Numbered from the stretch's first letter, positions 1 to 10,034 are shown. The stretch is DNA of 64,000 bases from CAZAYP01 sp964489425 [NCBI: uncultured Verrucomicrobiota bacterium] (GCA_964489425.1 CAZAYP010000019.1:11957-75956); one strand, 5' to 3'. Program-made: numbers and translations. Notes: generated by a model from the letters alone, not told the origin.

Positions 1-3000
1 CAACAAACGCCGGCCGAGTTCGTGGCCCAGTGGGACGGCGTGGCCCTCGTGTTGGCCCAAACCGCGGACTTGCCCGGTCAGCGGCTGGCGGCGGCGGCTA
101 TGGCGGAGCTCTGGGGCGGCTGTTGCGGCGCGCCCAAGCCGGAAGACAATACCGGGTGCCCGGGCGACAAGTCCGGCCGGCCGCCGCAGAAGAAGCCGGG
201 CTGCTGCAAGGGGTGCGGGGCGCCGGATTGGGACATCAACCTGATTAACCTGAACCTGTATGTTGTGGATGTCCCGCTCTGGTACCACAGCCCGGCCGGC
301 CCGGACATGCGGATGATTCTGTCCTACAACTCCGAGTCCGCGCTGCAGCATTACGAGCCGTTCGGCAACAAGTGGTCGTTCGCGTTCCTGAGCTACCTGG
401 TGGTGGACACGGCCGGCAACGTCACGGTGTTCATGCCCGACGGCCGGCGCGACCAGTACCTGCCCGCCGCGGGCGGCGGCTATGAGCCGCCGTTCCGGGG
501 GCACAACACGCTGACCCGCGTCGCGGAAAATCACTTCACCCTGCGCCTGCCGGACGATTCGGTCTACACGTACCAGATTCCGCCGGGTTCCGGCAGCCAG
601 CAGCCGTTCATGACCGAGATGCGCGACCCGCACGGCCTGGCCATCACCATGGGCTTCAACACCAATGTGCAGCTGGTCACCATCACCGATGCCTTCGGCC
701 GCACCAATGCGCTGGCGTATAACGCGCAGGGGTTGGTCAGCCAGATCGCCGACCCGTTCGGCCGCCGCGCGGGCTTCGAATATGACGGCCAGGAGAATCT
801 CACCAATATCGTGGATATGGCCGGCTACGCCACGGGCCTGACGTACGACAACCTCCGCATGCTCACGTCCATGGGCAACGCGGAGTCGCGGACGCTGATT
901 CTCGTGGAGCCCGCGGACGGGGTGGAAACCGAGGAGAACTTCAACGCGTATCCGCCGCCCGGCGCGCCCATGTGGGAGAACGCCCGCGTGACGGTCACGG
1001 ATGGCGCGGGCGGCCGCGAAGAGTTTTTCTACTATGCCGGCTGCTACAACGGCGCCTGCGGCGGCATGGTGTGGCACGTGCTGCCGAACGATTACGTGGC
1101 CTGGGAAAGCCCCGAGGTGAACAATGACATGCCCACGGTGCCCAAGACCTGGTATTACCTGGGCCTGTTCGGCAACCAGGATTTCGGCGAGATCGTCCAG
1201 GCGGACAACCGGTTGGGCGGCCATATCTGGTTCGAGATCGATCCGGACACCGGCGATCGGACGGCGATCGAGGATTCCCTGCATCACAAGTGGCATTTCC
1301 AGTACAACAGCCGGAACCTGCCGACCCGGTTCATGGACCCCATGGGCAATGTGACCCGGTTGGGATACGCCACCAATGGCGTTGACCTGGTGTCCATCAG
1401 CAATTTTTACGGCGCCGCGCGCATGGCCTACACGCCGCAGCGCGAGCTGGCCGCGGCCGGCGATTTCCTGGCGCAAAGCACCCGGTTCGGCTACAACGAG
1501 CTGGGCCAGTTTGCCGCCATCACCAACCCGGCGGGCGACGTGGTGCGGTTCACCTACGACCCGGACCACCGCCTGCAGCAGGTGACGTTGAACGGGCAGC
1601 CGTTCAACAGTTACACCTACGACGCGTATGGCCGCATCAGCACGTTCACGGACGCCGCCGGCTGGCCGCGCGGCTACCAGTACAACGGGCTGAACGAGAT
1701 CACCAATATCCTGTTCCCGGACGGCCGCGGAATCCGGTTCCGCTACTCCGCCTGCTGCCCGCACCAGTTGGAGGAGGTGATCGCCCGGGATGGGCGCCAG
1801 GTCCTGTTCCAGTACGACCGGGCGCACCGCCTGACGCGCGTCACCCATCCCGACCAAACCCAGGTGCGCATGGCCTACGACGCCAACGGCAACCTCACCG
1901 AGTGGCAGGACCCCAACGGCCGGATTACCCGGTTTTACTACAACAGCGAGAACCTGGTCACCCAGCGCTGGTTCAGCGGCGGCATCGTGCTGGCCTATGA
2001 CTATAACGAGATGGGCCTGCTGCTCGGCCGCCGCAACGCGCGCGGCACGCGGGTGGATTACCAGTACGATGGCAACTACAACATCAAGGCCGTGGACTAC
2101 GCCGACGACACGCCGGACGTGTCCAACCAGTACGACCGCGTGAACCGCCTGGTCAAAATCTGGGCCGGCAATCAACTGAAGCGGGAATACACGTACAACG
2201 CCAACGGCTGGCTCGTGAATAACGACGGGCCGTTCGCGCTGGACACGTTCACTTACCAGTACGATGCCCTGGGCCGGATCACCAACATGTTCAACCTGCG
2301 CGATTATGCCGCCGGCTATGCGTTTAATGCCGCCGAACGCATCGCCGCGGCCTGGTTGGGCACGAATGAGTATGACTTTGCCTACGCCGGCGCCAGCCCC
2401 TGGGTGCAGGCCATGACCCGGCCGGACGGCACGATCACGGAAACCGCGCGCGACCCGCTGGGCCGGGTGACCAACCTCCTGACCCGCACCGGCGCGGGCG
2501 CCATCGTGCGCCAGTATGCGTACACCTACAGCAGCAACGACTGGCGCCTGGCCATGCGCAGCACCAATGACCCGGCCTACGCGTTCCCGGACAACCAGCG
2601 CGTGTTTTATACCTACGACGCCGCCAACCGCATGACCGCCAGCACGCCGCCGCTGACCCAGTATGCCTACGATGCCGACGGCAACATGACCCGCTGGGTT
2701 ACGCCCTCGGGATTGATCTTCCATGCCACCTATGACGCCGAGAACCGGCTGACCTCGCTGATCTACACCAGCGTGGCCGTGCGCATCACGCATACCTATG
2801 ATTACGCGGGCGGGTACTTTGTGGCCGAGCAGCAGCGGTACCGGGCGTTGTTGCTGGAAGAGAGCACCAGGTACTTGCGCAGCGGCCGCGCGGTGCTCCA
2901 GGAACTGGACCGCTTGGATGCCGTGACGCGCAGCTACCTCTGGGGGCCGGGGCTCACGCCGGCCGGCGGCGTGGGCGGCCTGTTGGCCGTCCAATCGGCC

Positions 3001-3825
3001 GGCACCAACTATTCCGTGGTGTGCGACGGCGTCGGCAACGTGACCGCCATCCTGGCGCCGGGGCCGCAGGTGGCGGCGGACTACCGCTACGATCCGTTGG
3101 GCCGCCTGCTGGCGCGCGGCGGCGGCTTCAGCCAGCCGTACCAGTTCTCCACCAAGCCGTATAATGACATGACCGGCCTGTATGACTTCGGCTACCGGTT
3201 CTACGAGCCGGTCAGCGGGCGGTGGCTTAACCGCGATCCGATCCTCGAGAGCGGTGGCGTCAACCTGTACCAATACTCGCTATGCAACCCGATGAACTAC
3301 GTGGACGAAGACGGCCGCTTCGCGTGGTGGGCCGTAGCCGCGGGCGTCGTCGGCGCGGGCATGGCCGCGTACGAAAACCATGCAGATTTCGCCTGTGGCC
3401 GCATCAGCGGGGGGCAATACGCGGCCTTGATCGCCGTCAATGGCGTGGTGGGGGGCGTGTCGGCGCTGGTCCCGGGCTGGGGCGGCGTGGCGGCCGGTGC
3501 GGCGTCCGCAGCGCTTGGCGACCTGTTCAAGCAGGCCCTGACCGCCCCCTGCTTGCAGGCCATCAACCCTTACAGCCCCATTTCCTCAGCCGCCATGGGG
3601 GCGCTGGGCGGAGTGGTGGGCATGGGCGCGGGGGCCTTCAGCAAGTGGGCCGTCACCGCCAAGTACACGCCCTACATGGAAATGGTCTTGCCCACCCATT
3701 ATGGACAATCCCCGGACGTGGGTTCGTTCGCCGCCGGGTTCGGGACCTCCTTCTTCTGGAGCGGCACCAGCAAAAAGTACCTGGAACCCACGTTCTGGGG
3801 CCTGCCGCCGGACTACGTGGAGTAA
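1..3825 (+). CDS. RHS/YD-repeat protein, 5' end outside window
   Basis: The frame is open to the left edge, so this is a partial gene; a GTG at 22 is only an internal candidate start. The first ~20 residues (PAEFVAQWDGVALVLA) resemble the end of a C39-like cysteine peptidase domain, which is known fused to RHS proteins in this bacterial group. A cysteine-rich stretch follows (CCGAPKP, GCCKGCGAPDW, roughly residues 33-75), then an RHS N-terminal region and many YD repeats (YDANGNL, YDALGRI) up to about residue 1020. The RHS-associated core lies around residues 1023-1100 (YDPLGRLL, GLYDFGYRFYEPVSGRWLNRDP, NLYQYSLCNP). RHS proteins form beta-shells that enclose a C-terminal cargo. The ~165-residue tail is Gly/Ala-rich and hydrophobic; I recognise no toxin domain in it, and no small immunity-like gene follows. 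The next gene starts four bases after the stop. Confidence 0.9.
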   Translation, partial: QQTPAEFVAQWDGVALVLAQTADLPGQRLAAAAMAELWGGCCGAPKPEDNTGCPGDKSGRPPQKKPGCCKGCGAPDWDINLINLNLYVVDVPLWYHSPAGPDMRMILSYNSESALQHYEPFGNKWSFAFLSYLVVDTAGNVTVFMPDGRRDQYLPAAGGGYEPPFRGHNTLTRVAENHFTLRLPDDSVYTYQIPPGSGSQQPFMTEMRDPHGLAITMGFNTNVQLVTITDAFGRTNALAYNAQGLVSQIADPFGRRAGFEYDGQENLTNIVDMAGYATGLTYDNLRMLTSMGNAESRTLILVEPADGVETEENFNAYPPPGAPMWENARVTVTDGAGGREEFFYYAGCYNGACGGMVWHVLPNDYVAWESPEVNNDMPTVPKTWYYLGLFGNQDFGEIVQADNRLGGHIWFEIDPDTGDRTAIEDSLHHKWHFQYNSRNLPTRFMDPMGNVTRLGYATNGVDLVSISNFYGAARMAYTPQRELAAAGDFLAQSTRFGYNELGQFAAITNPAGDVVRFTYDPDHRLQQVTLNGQPFNSYTYDAYGRISTFTDAAGWPRGYQYNGLNEITNILFPDGRGIRFRYSACCPHQLEEVIARDGRQVLFQYDRAHRLTRVTHPDQTQVRMAYDANGNLTEWQDPNGRITRFYYNSENLVTQRWFSGGIVLAYDYNEMGLLLGRRNARGTRVDYQYDGNYNIKAVDYADDTPDVSNQYDRVNRLVKIWAGNQLKREYTYNANGWLVNNDGPFALDTFTYQYDALGRITNMFNLRDYAAGYAFNAAERIAAAWLGTNEYDFAYAGASPWVQAMTRPDGTITETARDPLGRVTNLLTRTGAGAIVRQYAYTYSSNDWRLAMRSTNDPAYAFPDNQRVFYTYDAANRMTASTPPLTQYAYDADGNMTRWVTPSGLIFHATYDAENRLTSLIYTSVAVRITHTYDYAGGYFVAEQQRYRALLLEESTRYLRSGRAVLQELDRLDAVTRSYLWGPGLTPAGGVGGLLAVQSAGTNYSVVCDGVGNVTAILAPGPQVAADYRYDPLGRLLARGGGFSQPYQFSTKPYNDMTGLYDFGYRFYEPVSGRWLNRDPILESGGVNLYQYSLCNPMNYVDEDGRFAWWAVAAGVVGAGMAAYENHADFACGRISGGQYAALIAVNGVVGGVSALVPGWGGVAAGAASAALGDLFKQALTAPCLQAINPYSPISSAAMGALGGVVGMGAGAFSKWAVTAKYTPYMEMVLPTHYGQSPDVGSFAAGFGTSFFWSGTSKKYLEPTFWGLPPDYVE

Positions 3826-3829
3826 GGCC

Positions 3830-5944
3830 ATGAAAATGAATTATCCTTTTCCTGGTTCCGGGCTGAAATGGGTTGCGGCCGTTGGGCTGGCCATTGGACT
3901 TGTCGTGTCGGCTGCCCACGGGGATGGCGAGACCTACGATTATGATGCCTTGGGCCGGATCATCACCGTAACCTACAACGATGGCGCGGTGATGGAGTAT
4001 GTCTATGACAACAACGGCAACCGGCTGGTGAAATCCATCCGCGTGGGCGGCGCCGCCACCAACCATCCGCCGCTGGCCGTAACCCAGCCGGGCATTGCCG
4101 ACGGCGCCACCAATGTGGCCACTCGCGACCTGGTGGTGGCCTGGACCGGCGTGACCGATCCGGACCCCGGCGACAGCGTCAGCTACGGCCTGTACCTTGG
4201 CACCAACGCGGTGCCGCTGCCCGCCTGGAGCGGCTGGGAGACAAACTACACCGTCGAGCGGCTGGCGGCGTTCACCCGCTATTACTGGCGCGTGACCTCG
4301 CGCGACAGCCAGAACGCCAGCACCTCCAGCGTGACCTGGTCGTTCGTCACCGGCAACGCCGTGCCGCAGGCCGACTTTGCCGCCAGCCCGCGCTCCACGT
4401 GGGTGCCGGCCGAGGTGTTCTTCACCGACACGTCCGTGTCGCCCGACGATCCCATCACGGTCCGGGCCTGGGACTTCAACAATGATGGCCACGTGGACGC
4501 CACCAACCAGCACCCGGTGCATGTGTATACCAATGCCGGGTTCTACACCGTGCGCCTGGACGTGCAGGATGAGCACGGCGCCGCGGCGACGATGATCAAA
4601 ACCAACTATATCGAGGTTTACGACGATTCCGACTACGACGGCATCGTCAATACGTTGGACAATTGTCCCTACACCTACAATCCTGGCCAGCGCGACATGA
4701 ACACCAATGGCGTCGGCGACGTCTGCGACCCGGACATGGACAGCGACGGCATCCCCAACGACACCGACAACGTGCCGTGGATCCCCAATCCGGATCAGGC
4801 GGATTCCGACCACGACGGCTATGGCGATGCCGGCGCCACCAGCCATTGCGTGTGTACCAGCGCCGAGTTGCAGGCCGCGCTGACCGCGGCGGCGACCAAC
4901 GGGCTGGACGATGTGGTGCACCTGGTCCAAGGCCTGTACCGGGTGCCGGACAACGGTGGCGCGGCGTTTACCTACCGCACCAGCGAATCCAACCAGCTCG
5001 TGCTGCTGGGCGGCTACCTGGCCACCGGCTGCGCCGTGCGGGTCACCAATGCCGTGGCCACGATCCTGGATGGGGAGCAGACCCTGGTCAATGGCGATGG
5101 CGGCATCCTGAACCTCGTCGCCGAGGCTGACTGGGCGTTTGCCAACCTGGTGCTGGACAGCCTCACGCTGCGCGGCGGCCATGCCTACCACTATGGCGGC
5201 GGGGCCTACGCGCACAGCACCTTTGGCGGCATCCAGGCGCGCAACCTGCTGGTGTATTCCAACCTGGCCGTGCAAAGCGGCGGCCTGCTGCTGGAGGCTG
5301 TGCACGGCGCCATCGAGGTGGGCAAATGTGTCGTCCAGGACAACACGGCCGACTATTTCGGCGGCGCCTGGCTGCACTCGGCCAACGGCACCATCACCGT
5401 GCGCAACAACCTGTTTGCCCGCAATCAAGCCCTGTACTATGGGGGCGGGCTGACCTTTGACGTGGCCTACGGCAGCTCGGTCGTCGAGAACAACACCCTG
5501 GTGGCCAATGAAGCCCACGAGCTGTTTGCGCCCGCCTTGTACATGATCATGAAAGATTGCGCGGACGTGCACCTGCGCAATAACATCATCTGGACCAACC
5601 TGGCGCCGGACGAGTGGGAGATCGAAGTCGATGATCGCTCGCGTGGCGATGCGTACGCGTGGCACAACGACATCATGCTCTTTGAAACGTTCAAGTTCAA
5701 ATCGCTGATTGGGAACATCAGCCTGTGGCCCGCGTTCAAGAACCCGGCCGCCGGCGATTACGCGCTGGCCAGCGACTCGCCCTGCATCGATGTGGGCACC
5801 AACCAGACCTGGATGGCCACGGCCACGGACCTGGCCGCCCAGGCGCGGGTCATCCACGACATCGTGGACATGGGCGCCTTCGAGTTTAATCCGGCCCTGT
5901 CCGGCCTGCGCGCTTTGCCCTGGCTGATGCTGCTGATGGAGTAA
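3830..5944 (+). CDS. Exported PKD / thrombospondin-3 / beta-helix protein with one YD repeat
   Basis: 704 residues. I place the start at the ATG at 3830, just after the RHS stop, because a signal peptide follows (KWVAAVGLAIGLVVSAAHG). After the signal comes a single YD-type repeat (YDYDALGRI, YVYDNNGNRLV), like those of the upstream RHS protein. Next are an Ig/FnIII-like segment, a PKD domain (FTDTSVSPDDP to YTVRLDVQDEHG, residues ~180-255), calcium-binding thrombospondin type 3 repeats (DSDYDGIVNTLDNCP, DMDSDGIPNDTDN, DSDHDGYGD), and a right-handed beta-helix. It closes with a choice-of-anchor Q-like segment (SPCIDVGTN, IVDMGAFEF). The protein is probably secreted or surface-bound. The chain ends in PWLMLLME, one of four similar C-termini in this window. 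Its function is unknown; the domains suggest adhesion or polysaccharide contact. Confidence 0.85.
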   Translation: MKMNYPFPGSGLKWVAAVGLAIGLVVSAAHGDGETYDYDALGRIITVTYNDGAVMEYVYDNNGNRLVKSIRVGGAATNHPPLAVTQPGIADGATNVATRDLVVAWTGVTDPDPGDSVSYGLYLGTNAVPLPAWSGWETNYTVERLAAFTRYYWRVTSRDSQNASTSSVTWSFVTGNAVPQADFAASPRSTWVPAEVFFTDTSVSPDDPITVRAWDFNNDGHVDATNQHPVHVYTNAGFYTVRLDVQDEHGAAATMIKTNYIEVYDDSDYDGIVNTLDNCPYTYNPGQRDMNTNGVGDVCDPDMDSDGIPNDTDNVPWIPNPDQADSDHDGYGDAGATSHCVCTSAELQAALTAAATNGLDDVVHLVQGLYRVPDNGGAAFTYRTSESNQLVLLGGYLATGCAVRVTNAVATILDGEQTLVNGDGGILNLVAEADWAFANLVLDSLTLRGGHAYHYGGGAYAHSTFGGIQARNLLVYSNLAVQSGGLLLEAVHGAIEVGKCVVQDNTADYFGGAWLHSANGTITVRNNLFARNQALYYGGGLTFDVAYGSSVVENNTLVANEAHELFAPALYMIMKDCADVHLRNNIIWTNLAPDEWEIEVDDRSRGDAYAWHNDIMLFETFKFKSLIGNISLWPAFKNPAAGDYALASDSPCIDVGTNQTWMATATDLAAQARVIHDIVDMGAFEFNPALSGLRALPWLMLLME

Positions 5945-5950
5945 GCGGTC

Positions 5951-6787
5951 ATGATCCCGCTGCCCACCGTGCGCGACATAGGAATAATCCTGCTGCTCCT
6001 GCTGGTCGCGGGCCGCCCGCTGGTGGCCCAGGATGTGAGCTACCTGGACGATGAAAAAATGCGGGCCAAGCTGCAGAAACACCTGGAGCGCCTTGAGAAC
6101 CTGGGGCAGGCGGTTCCGCCGAAGGATCTGCAACGTCAACTGGAGCAGGCGCCGCGCGTGGCGAAGGCGGACCTGATCCCGCGCCGCGAGGTGGAACTGC
6201 CCCTGCCGCGGTTATACGAGCAGGTGGTCCCCAGCGTCCTGATGATCGGGCGGCTCTACCTGTGTGGTAAATGCGAGCACCGGCATATCGGGGTGGCCTC
6301 GGGATTCGTGCTGACCACCAACGGAGTCGCGGCCACCGCGTACCATGTCATGGACCAGGAGGTCGCTGATACCCGGGCCCTGGGCGCCATGACGCGTGAC
6401 GGACGCTTCTATCCCATTACGGGCGTCGTGGCCGCCCATGCCGCGGAGGACGTGGCGCTCATTCGCCTGGGTGGGGCAGGGGATCTTGTGCCGCTGCCCA
6501 TGGCGTCCCCGCCGCCGGTGGGGAGCGCGGTCGTGGTGATCAGCCATCCTGAATCCAGCTTTTACGTCATGACCGACGGGATCGTCAGCCGTTACGCGCG
6601 CCACGATTGCAAGAAGCATCGGAACGCGCGCTACATGTGTATCACGGCGGATTTTGCCAAGGGCAGCAGCGGGGCGCCGGTGGTGGATCTGATGGGCAAC
6701 GCCGTGGGATTGGTCACGCGAACCCAGTGCGTCATCCGGGCCTGCGCGCCCAGCGCCACCATCATGGATATGGTTACATCGCCCTGA
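5951..6787 (+). CDS. Exported trypsin-like serine protease
   Basis: 278 residues with an N-terminal signal segment (IGIILLLLLVAGRPLVAQ) and then a charged helical stretch to about residue 80. The S1/DegP-like protease core follows. The catalytic triad is visible as His132 (TAYHVM), Asp167 (AEDVALIRL) and Ser240 (KGSSGAPVVD). There is no PDZ domain, and the chain is shorter than DegP/HtrA, so it is a stand-alone trypsin-like protease. Cysteine pairs (LCGKC, and Cys220/230/260/265) suggest disulfides or metal binding in the envelope. It starts six bases after the upstream beta-helix gene and is probably cotranscribed with it and the RHS gene. A role in processing the RHS or beta-helix protein is possible but inferred only from position. 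Confidence 0.85.
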   Translation: MIPLPTVRDIGIILLLLLVAGRPLVAQDVSYLDDEKMRAKLQKHLERLENLGQAVPPKDLQRQLEQAPRVAKADLIPRREVELPLPRLYEQVVPSVLMIGRLYLCGKCEHRHIGVASGFVLTTNGVAATAYHVMDQEVADTRALGAMTRDGRFYPITGVVAAHAAEDVALIRLGGAGDLVPLPMASPPPVGSAVVVISHPESSFYVMTDGIVSRYARHDCKKHRNARYMCITADFAKGSSGAPVVDLMGNAVGLVTRTQCVIRACAPSATIMDMVTSP

Positions 6788-6817
6788 GCAAGGGCTGAAG
6801 GATTGTCATCAGGAGAT

Positions 6818-9349
6818 CTATTCTCGGAACCGCGTCAGGCGCAGCGAGTCAAAGTAAAGCGGCGCGGTGGCGGTTGCCGCGGTGGGGGTGATGATGAAGT
6901 ACATCCGGGCGATGTCGCGCGGGTCGAGCCTGGACAACGCGGCAAGGTCGAAGAAGATGGGCGCCCAGCCATCCTGGGCGGTTGGCGCCTGGGCCGGAAG
7001 GTCTTCGTGGCGTCCCTGGTCGTCTTCCAGGCGGAGTTGGATGGCAGCCTGGCCAAACACCCACAGGGCTACGTGGCGGTAGTAGGAGAAGTCCCGGATA
7101 TCAAGGTCCGCGACCAGGAGGCTGGCGGTGGCCGGCGTGGTTTCAGTCGCCGGTTGGACCCTCAATGACCGTGCGCCTTCCAGCGCATCGGGCACGGTCT
7201 GGATGGTCGCGCCCGGGGTCAGGCTGCGCCAGGCCAGCCGGGTGGGCTGCTTGTCCGATCCGTCGAAATCATCGAGCAAGAACTCATCCTCCTGGGGCTG
7301 GTGGGGAACCCGGACGGACAGGTACTGCTGGAACCCGGACCGGCTCAGCGCCTGGTCCTCGCTCTTGATGGCAAAGTAATAGTTTCCGCCCGGGGCGAGG
7401 CCGGACACATAAAAGCGTCCCATGCTGGCCGGGATGCGCCGGCCGGCCACGGGGACCAGGTCGGCGGCTTCCTGGAACCGTTCCTCGTCCTTGATGGGCT
7501 GGCGGGATGTTTTCAGGAGGTACCGGGCGATGGGCATGGCGCCGGCGGGTGGGGTGGCCGGCGACCAGGAGAGCATGATTTCTCCACGCATGCGCGTGGG
7601 CACAGCTTCCAGGTGACCGGGGGTGGGCGGCGGCTTCAGGCTCTGGCGGCGGGTAAAGGTCATGGCATCCAGGTAGACGGTTTCCTCGGCCCGGTCTTCC
7701 GGGGCCTGGAACTTGAAGCGGATCCGCTCCGCAGGCAGCGCCGAGAGTACGTCGGCTGGCGGCAACCGAAAGTAGAGATGGCGCCAGCCGTCATCGCCGA
7801 TCAGCGTGCCGTCTTCCGCCAGGGGCACGGCGGCGCCGGACGCCTCGACCATGTCCACGCGCACGGTCGCATCGCCCAGCATCCACAGCGATAGCCAGGT
7901 GTATGCCGCCAGGTCCTGCTGCGCAGGATGGGCCACCAGCGCGGCGGCGGCCTCCGCGCCGCGGGGGATGGTGACGGCCAGGGCGTGCCGCCCCTGCCGG
8001 ACCTGGTTCGTGGCCAGGCGGATGGCATGGGCCGCGGAAGCCTCCCAGGTGCAGTACGGTGCGGCCGCGCCCGCCGGCTCGCAGTCGTCCAGGACCGCGG
8101 TGAAACCGGCCTGGTCCAGCCCCCGGCGCACCTGCGCGTTGCGCATGAACCAGGACCATGGCGTGCCCTGGGCCTGGTTTTCGAGCATGCAGGCCATGAG
8201 CCCCAGGTTGACGGACGTGTAATCGTTGCACGACCACGCGCGGCGCGGGCTCAGCGAATCAAAAAAACCGTACCGGCCCCACGCCAGGGCCGCGTGCTGG
8301 TCAAACAGCGCGCGCAGCGTGGCGGTTGATTCCCGCGGCAGGAACACCACGGCGCCGGCGAGCGTGGCGGGAACGAGCACGGCATCCTCGAGCACCTGGC
8401 CCGTGAGGGGCGGGTACCCGTAGGGCCGGTATCCATGCGGTCCCTCGGCGTCAGAAACGCCCCAAAGTCCGGCCTCGGGGTACACCGCGCGCAGGGTCCA
8501 TTCGCGGCTGGCGCACAGGGCCAGGAACGAGTTGCGAAAATAGTCGGCATGGCCATCGGATTGGTTGCGCAGGTCCAGCCACACCTGGCTCAGTTCGTGG
8601 GCGGCCAGCGGGGGGCACAGGATGAACGGCGCCGGGCCGTTGGTCCACCACTCATAGGTGGCCGCCCATCCGTTATCCCAGCATTCGGGCGGGATGGCGT
8701 GATCGGCCGCGCCCAGGGCCAGGATGTACGCCAGGCCGGCGCTCAGATCGCGGCTGGCGCCCAGCGGTTCCGCGGCCGCGAACTCGTGGCGTGGCGACCA
8801 GCGCGACAGCAGCTGGCATGGGTTCCCGGCGCGGTTGAGCATCCAGTTCCACTCCACGGCCGCCACCAGGTCCGCGGCCTGGGCGCGCAGGTCCGCTTCT
8901 TCGGCCACGTCCGCGTCAAAGTATTCCAGGCAGGTGATGAGACCCGCGGCGAGCATGGCCGTGGCCAGCGTGTCGCCGCCATCGGCCAGGGGATGCTCAT
9001 AGGGCAGGGGGCTGAGCGTGGCCAGGTCGTAATGCCGCGCCCAGAAGCCATGGAAGCGGGGCAGGGCGGCCACCACGGGGAGCAGGGCGCGCACGCGCCG
9101 CGCGGCCTCCTGGCGCGCCACGAGCCCCTGCTCGGCGGCCAGGCAGCTCACCGTGAGCTGGAACCCGCCGCCCGCGGTCGCGAACAACGCGGGGTCTCCA
9201 CCGCGGCCGCGCACCAGGCCGTTGGTGTGGCATTCCGCGAGGAAAAATTCCATGGCTTTCTGGCTGACCGTGCGCAGCCAGGCGTCGTCTCCGGCGGCCG
9301 CCGTGGCGGCCAGGCACAGGCCGGCGATCATGTTCACAATGGCTTTCAT
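6818..9349 (-). CDS. Exported GH144-like (glycoamylase-family) glycoside hydrolase
   Basis: 843 residues from the ATG at 9349, which begins a signal peptide (MKAIVNMIAGLCLAATAAAG); an upstream ATG at 9367 is less likely. Residues ~15-430 match the bacterial glycoamylase/GH144 alpha/alpha-barrel family, with motifs such as HGFWARHYD, LADGGDTLATAMLAAGL, YGFFDSLSP and SVNLGLMACMLEN. Known GH144 members include endo-beta-1,2-glucanases; the substrate here cannot be assigned. Residues ~440-580 look like a carbohydrate-binding-type beta-sandwich, ~590-680 like an FnIII domain, and ~700-843 like a second binding-type domain (LLDDFDGSD). It lies 49 bases downstream of the response regulator on the same strand, so it may be cotranscribed with, or controlled by, that two-component pair. 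Confidence 0.8.
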   Translation of the reverse strand: MKAIVNMIAGLCLAATAAAGDDAWLRTVSQKAMEFFLAECHTNGLVRGRGGDPALFATAGGGFQLTVSCLAAEQGLVARQEAARRVRALLPVVAALPRFHGFWARHYDLATLSPLPYEHPLADGGDTLATAMLAAGLITCLEYFDADVAEEADLRAQAADLVAAVEWNWMLNRAGNPCQLLSRWSPRHEFAAAEPLGASRDLSAGLAYILALGAADHAIPPECWDNGWAATYEWWTNGPAPFILCPPLAAHELSQVWLDLRNQSDGHADYFRNSFLALCASREWTLRAVYPEAGLWGVSDAEGPHGYRPYGYPPLTGQVLEDAVLVPATLAGAVVFLPRESTATLRALFDQHAALAWGRYGFFDSLSPRRAWSCNDYTSVNLGLMACMLENQAQGTPWSWFMRNAQVRRGLDQAGFTAVLDDCEPAGAAAPYCTWEASAAHAIRLATNQVRQGRHALAVTIPRGAEAAAALVAHPAQQDLAAYTWLSLWMLGDATVRVDMVEASGAAVPLAEDGTLIGDDGWRHLYFRLPPADVLSALPAERIRFKFQAPEDRAEETVYLDAMTFTRRQSLKPPPTPGHLEAVPTRMRGEIMLSWSPATPPAGAMPIARYLLKTSRQPIKDEERFQEAADLVPVAGRRIPASMGRFYVSGLAPGGNYYFAIKSEDQALSRSGFQQYLSVRVPHQPQEDEFLLDDFDGSDKQPTRLAWRSLTPGATIQTVPDALEGARSLRVQPATETTPATASLLVADLDIRDFSYYRHVALWVFGQAAIQLRLEDDQGRHEDLPAQAPTAQDGWAPIFFDLAALSRLDPRDIARMYFIITPTAATATAPLYFDSLRLTRFRE

Positions 9350-9398
9350 GGCTTGGGGTTCCCCCATGGTGTGGACGGCGCCGCCGCGCGGGCGCGGG

Positions 9399-10034
9399 TC
9401 AGTCGACCAGCTTGTTGTCCAGCACGTAGCGCATGAGCTGGGCGTTCGTTTCCAGGTTCATTTTTTTCAAAAGATGGGCGCGGTGGGTGCTGACGGTTTT
9501 GACGCTCAGGGTCAAGTCCGCGGCGATCTCGCTCACCGTCTGGCCGCGGCCCAACCGCAGCATGACCTGGCACTCGCGCTCCGACAGGGTCTCGTGCGGG
9601 GCGCGCGCGGACGCGGGATTGCGCCACGCCTCGGCCATCTGCTCGGCCACGTTGGCGGTGATGTAGCGGCCGCCGCCGGCCACCCGCCGCACGGCCTTGA
9701 CCAGCTCGTCCGGGACGCTGGTCTTGGTGACGTAGCCGGCGGCGCCCGAGCGCAGGGCGCGCAAGGCAAACTGCTCTTCGGGGTAGATGCTCAGGATCAG
9801 CACCGGGAGCTCCGGCATCTCGGTCTGGATATACTGCAGGGCTTCCAGGCCGGTCATGCCCGGCATGTTGAGGTCCATGACCACCACATCGTAGTTACCC
9901 TTGCGCAGCAGGTCGAGGGCCTCCTGGCCGCTGCCGGCCTCGGCGGCCACCACGATCTCGGGATCCTCGGCCAGCACCAGGGTCAAGCCTTTGCGAAATA
10001 TCGGGTGGTCATCCGCAACCAGGACCCGGATCAT
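9399..10034 (-). CDS. NarL/LuxR-type response regulator
   Basis: 211 residues. The receiver domain (1-120) has the acidic pair at Asp8/Asp9, the phospho-acceptor Asp54 (VVVMDLNMPGM) and the conserved Lys104 (YVTKTS). The C-terminal LuxR-type helix-turn-helix (about 148-195) includes LSERECQVMLRLGRG and the recognition helix VKTVSTHRAHLLKKM. The start overlaps the stop of the upstream histidine kinase by four bases, the usual sign of a translationally coupled cognate pair. The product is a DNA-binding transcription regulator. The GH144-like gene just downstream is a candidate member of its regulon. Confidence 0.95.
   Translation of the reverse strand: MIRVLVADDHPIFRKGLTLVLAEDPEIVVAAEAGSGQEALDLLRKGNYDVVVMDLNMPGMTGLEALQYIQTEMPELPVLILSIYPEEQFALRALRSGAAGYVTKTSVPDELVKAVRRVAGGGRYITANVAEQMAEAWRNPASARAPHETLSERECQVMLRLGRGQTVSEIAADLTLSVKTVSTHRAHLLKKMNLETNAQLMRYVLDNKLVD

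Noticed and set aside
3653-6139. 828-codon open frame on the minus strand opposite the beta-helix and RHS genes
   Set aside because: It is Val/Gly/His-rich, has no recognizable domain, and lies opposite a gene with a signal peptide and known domains; such antisense frames are expected in GC-rich DNA.
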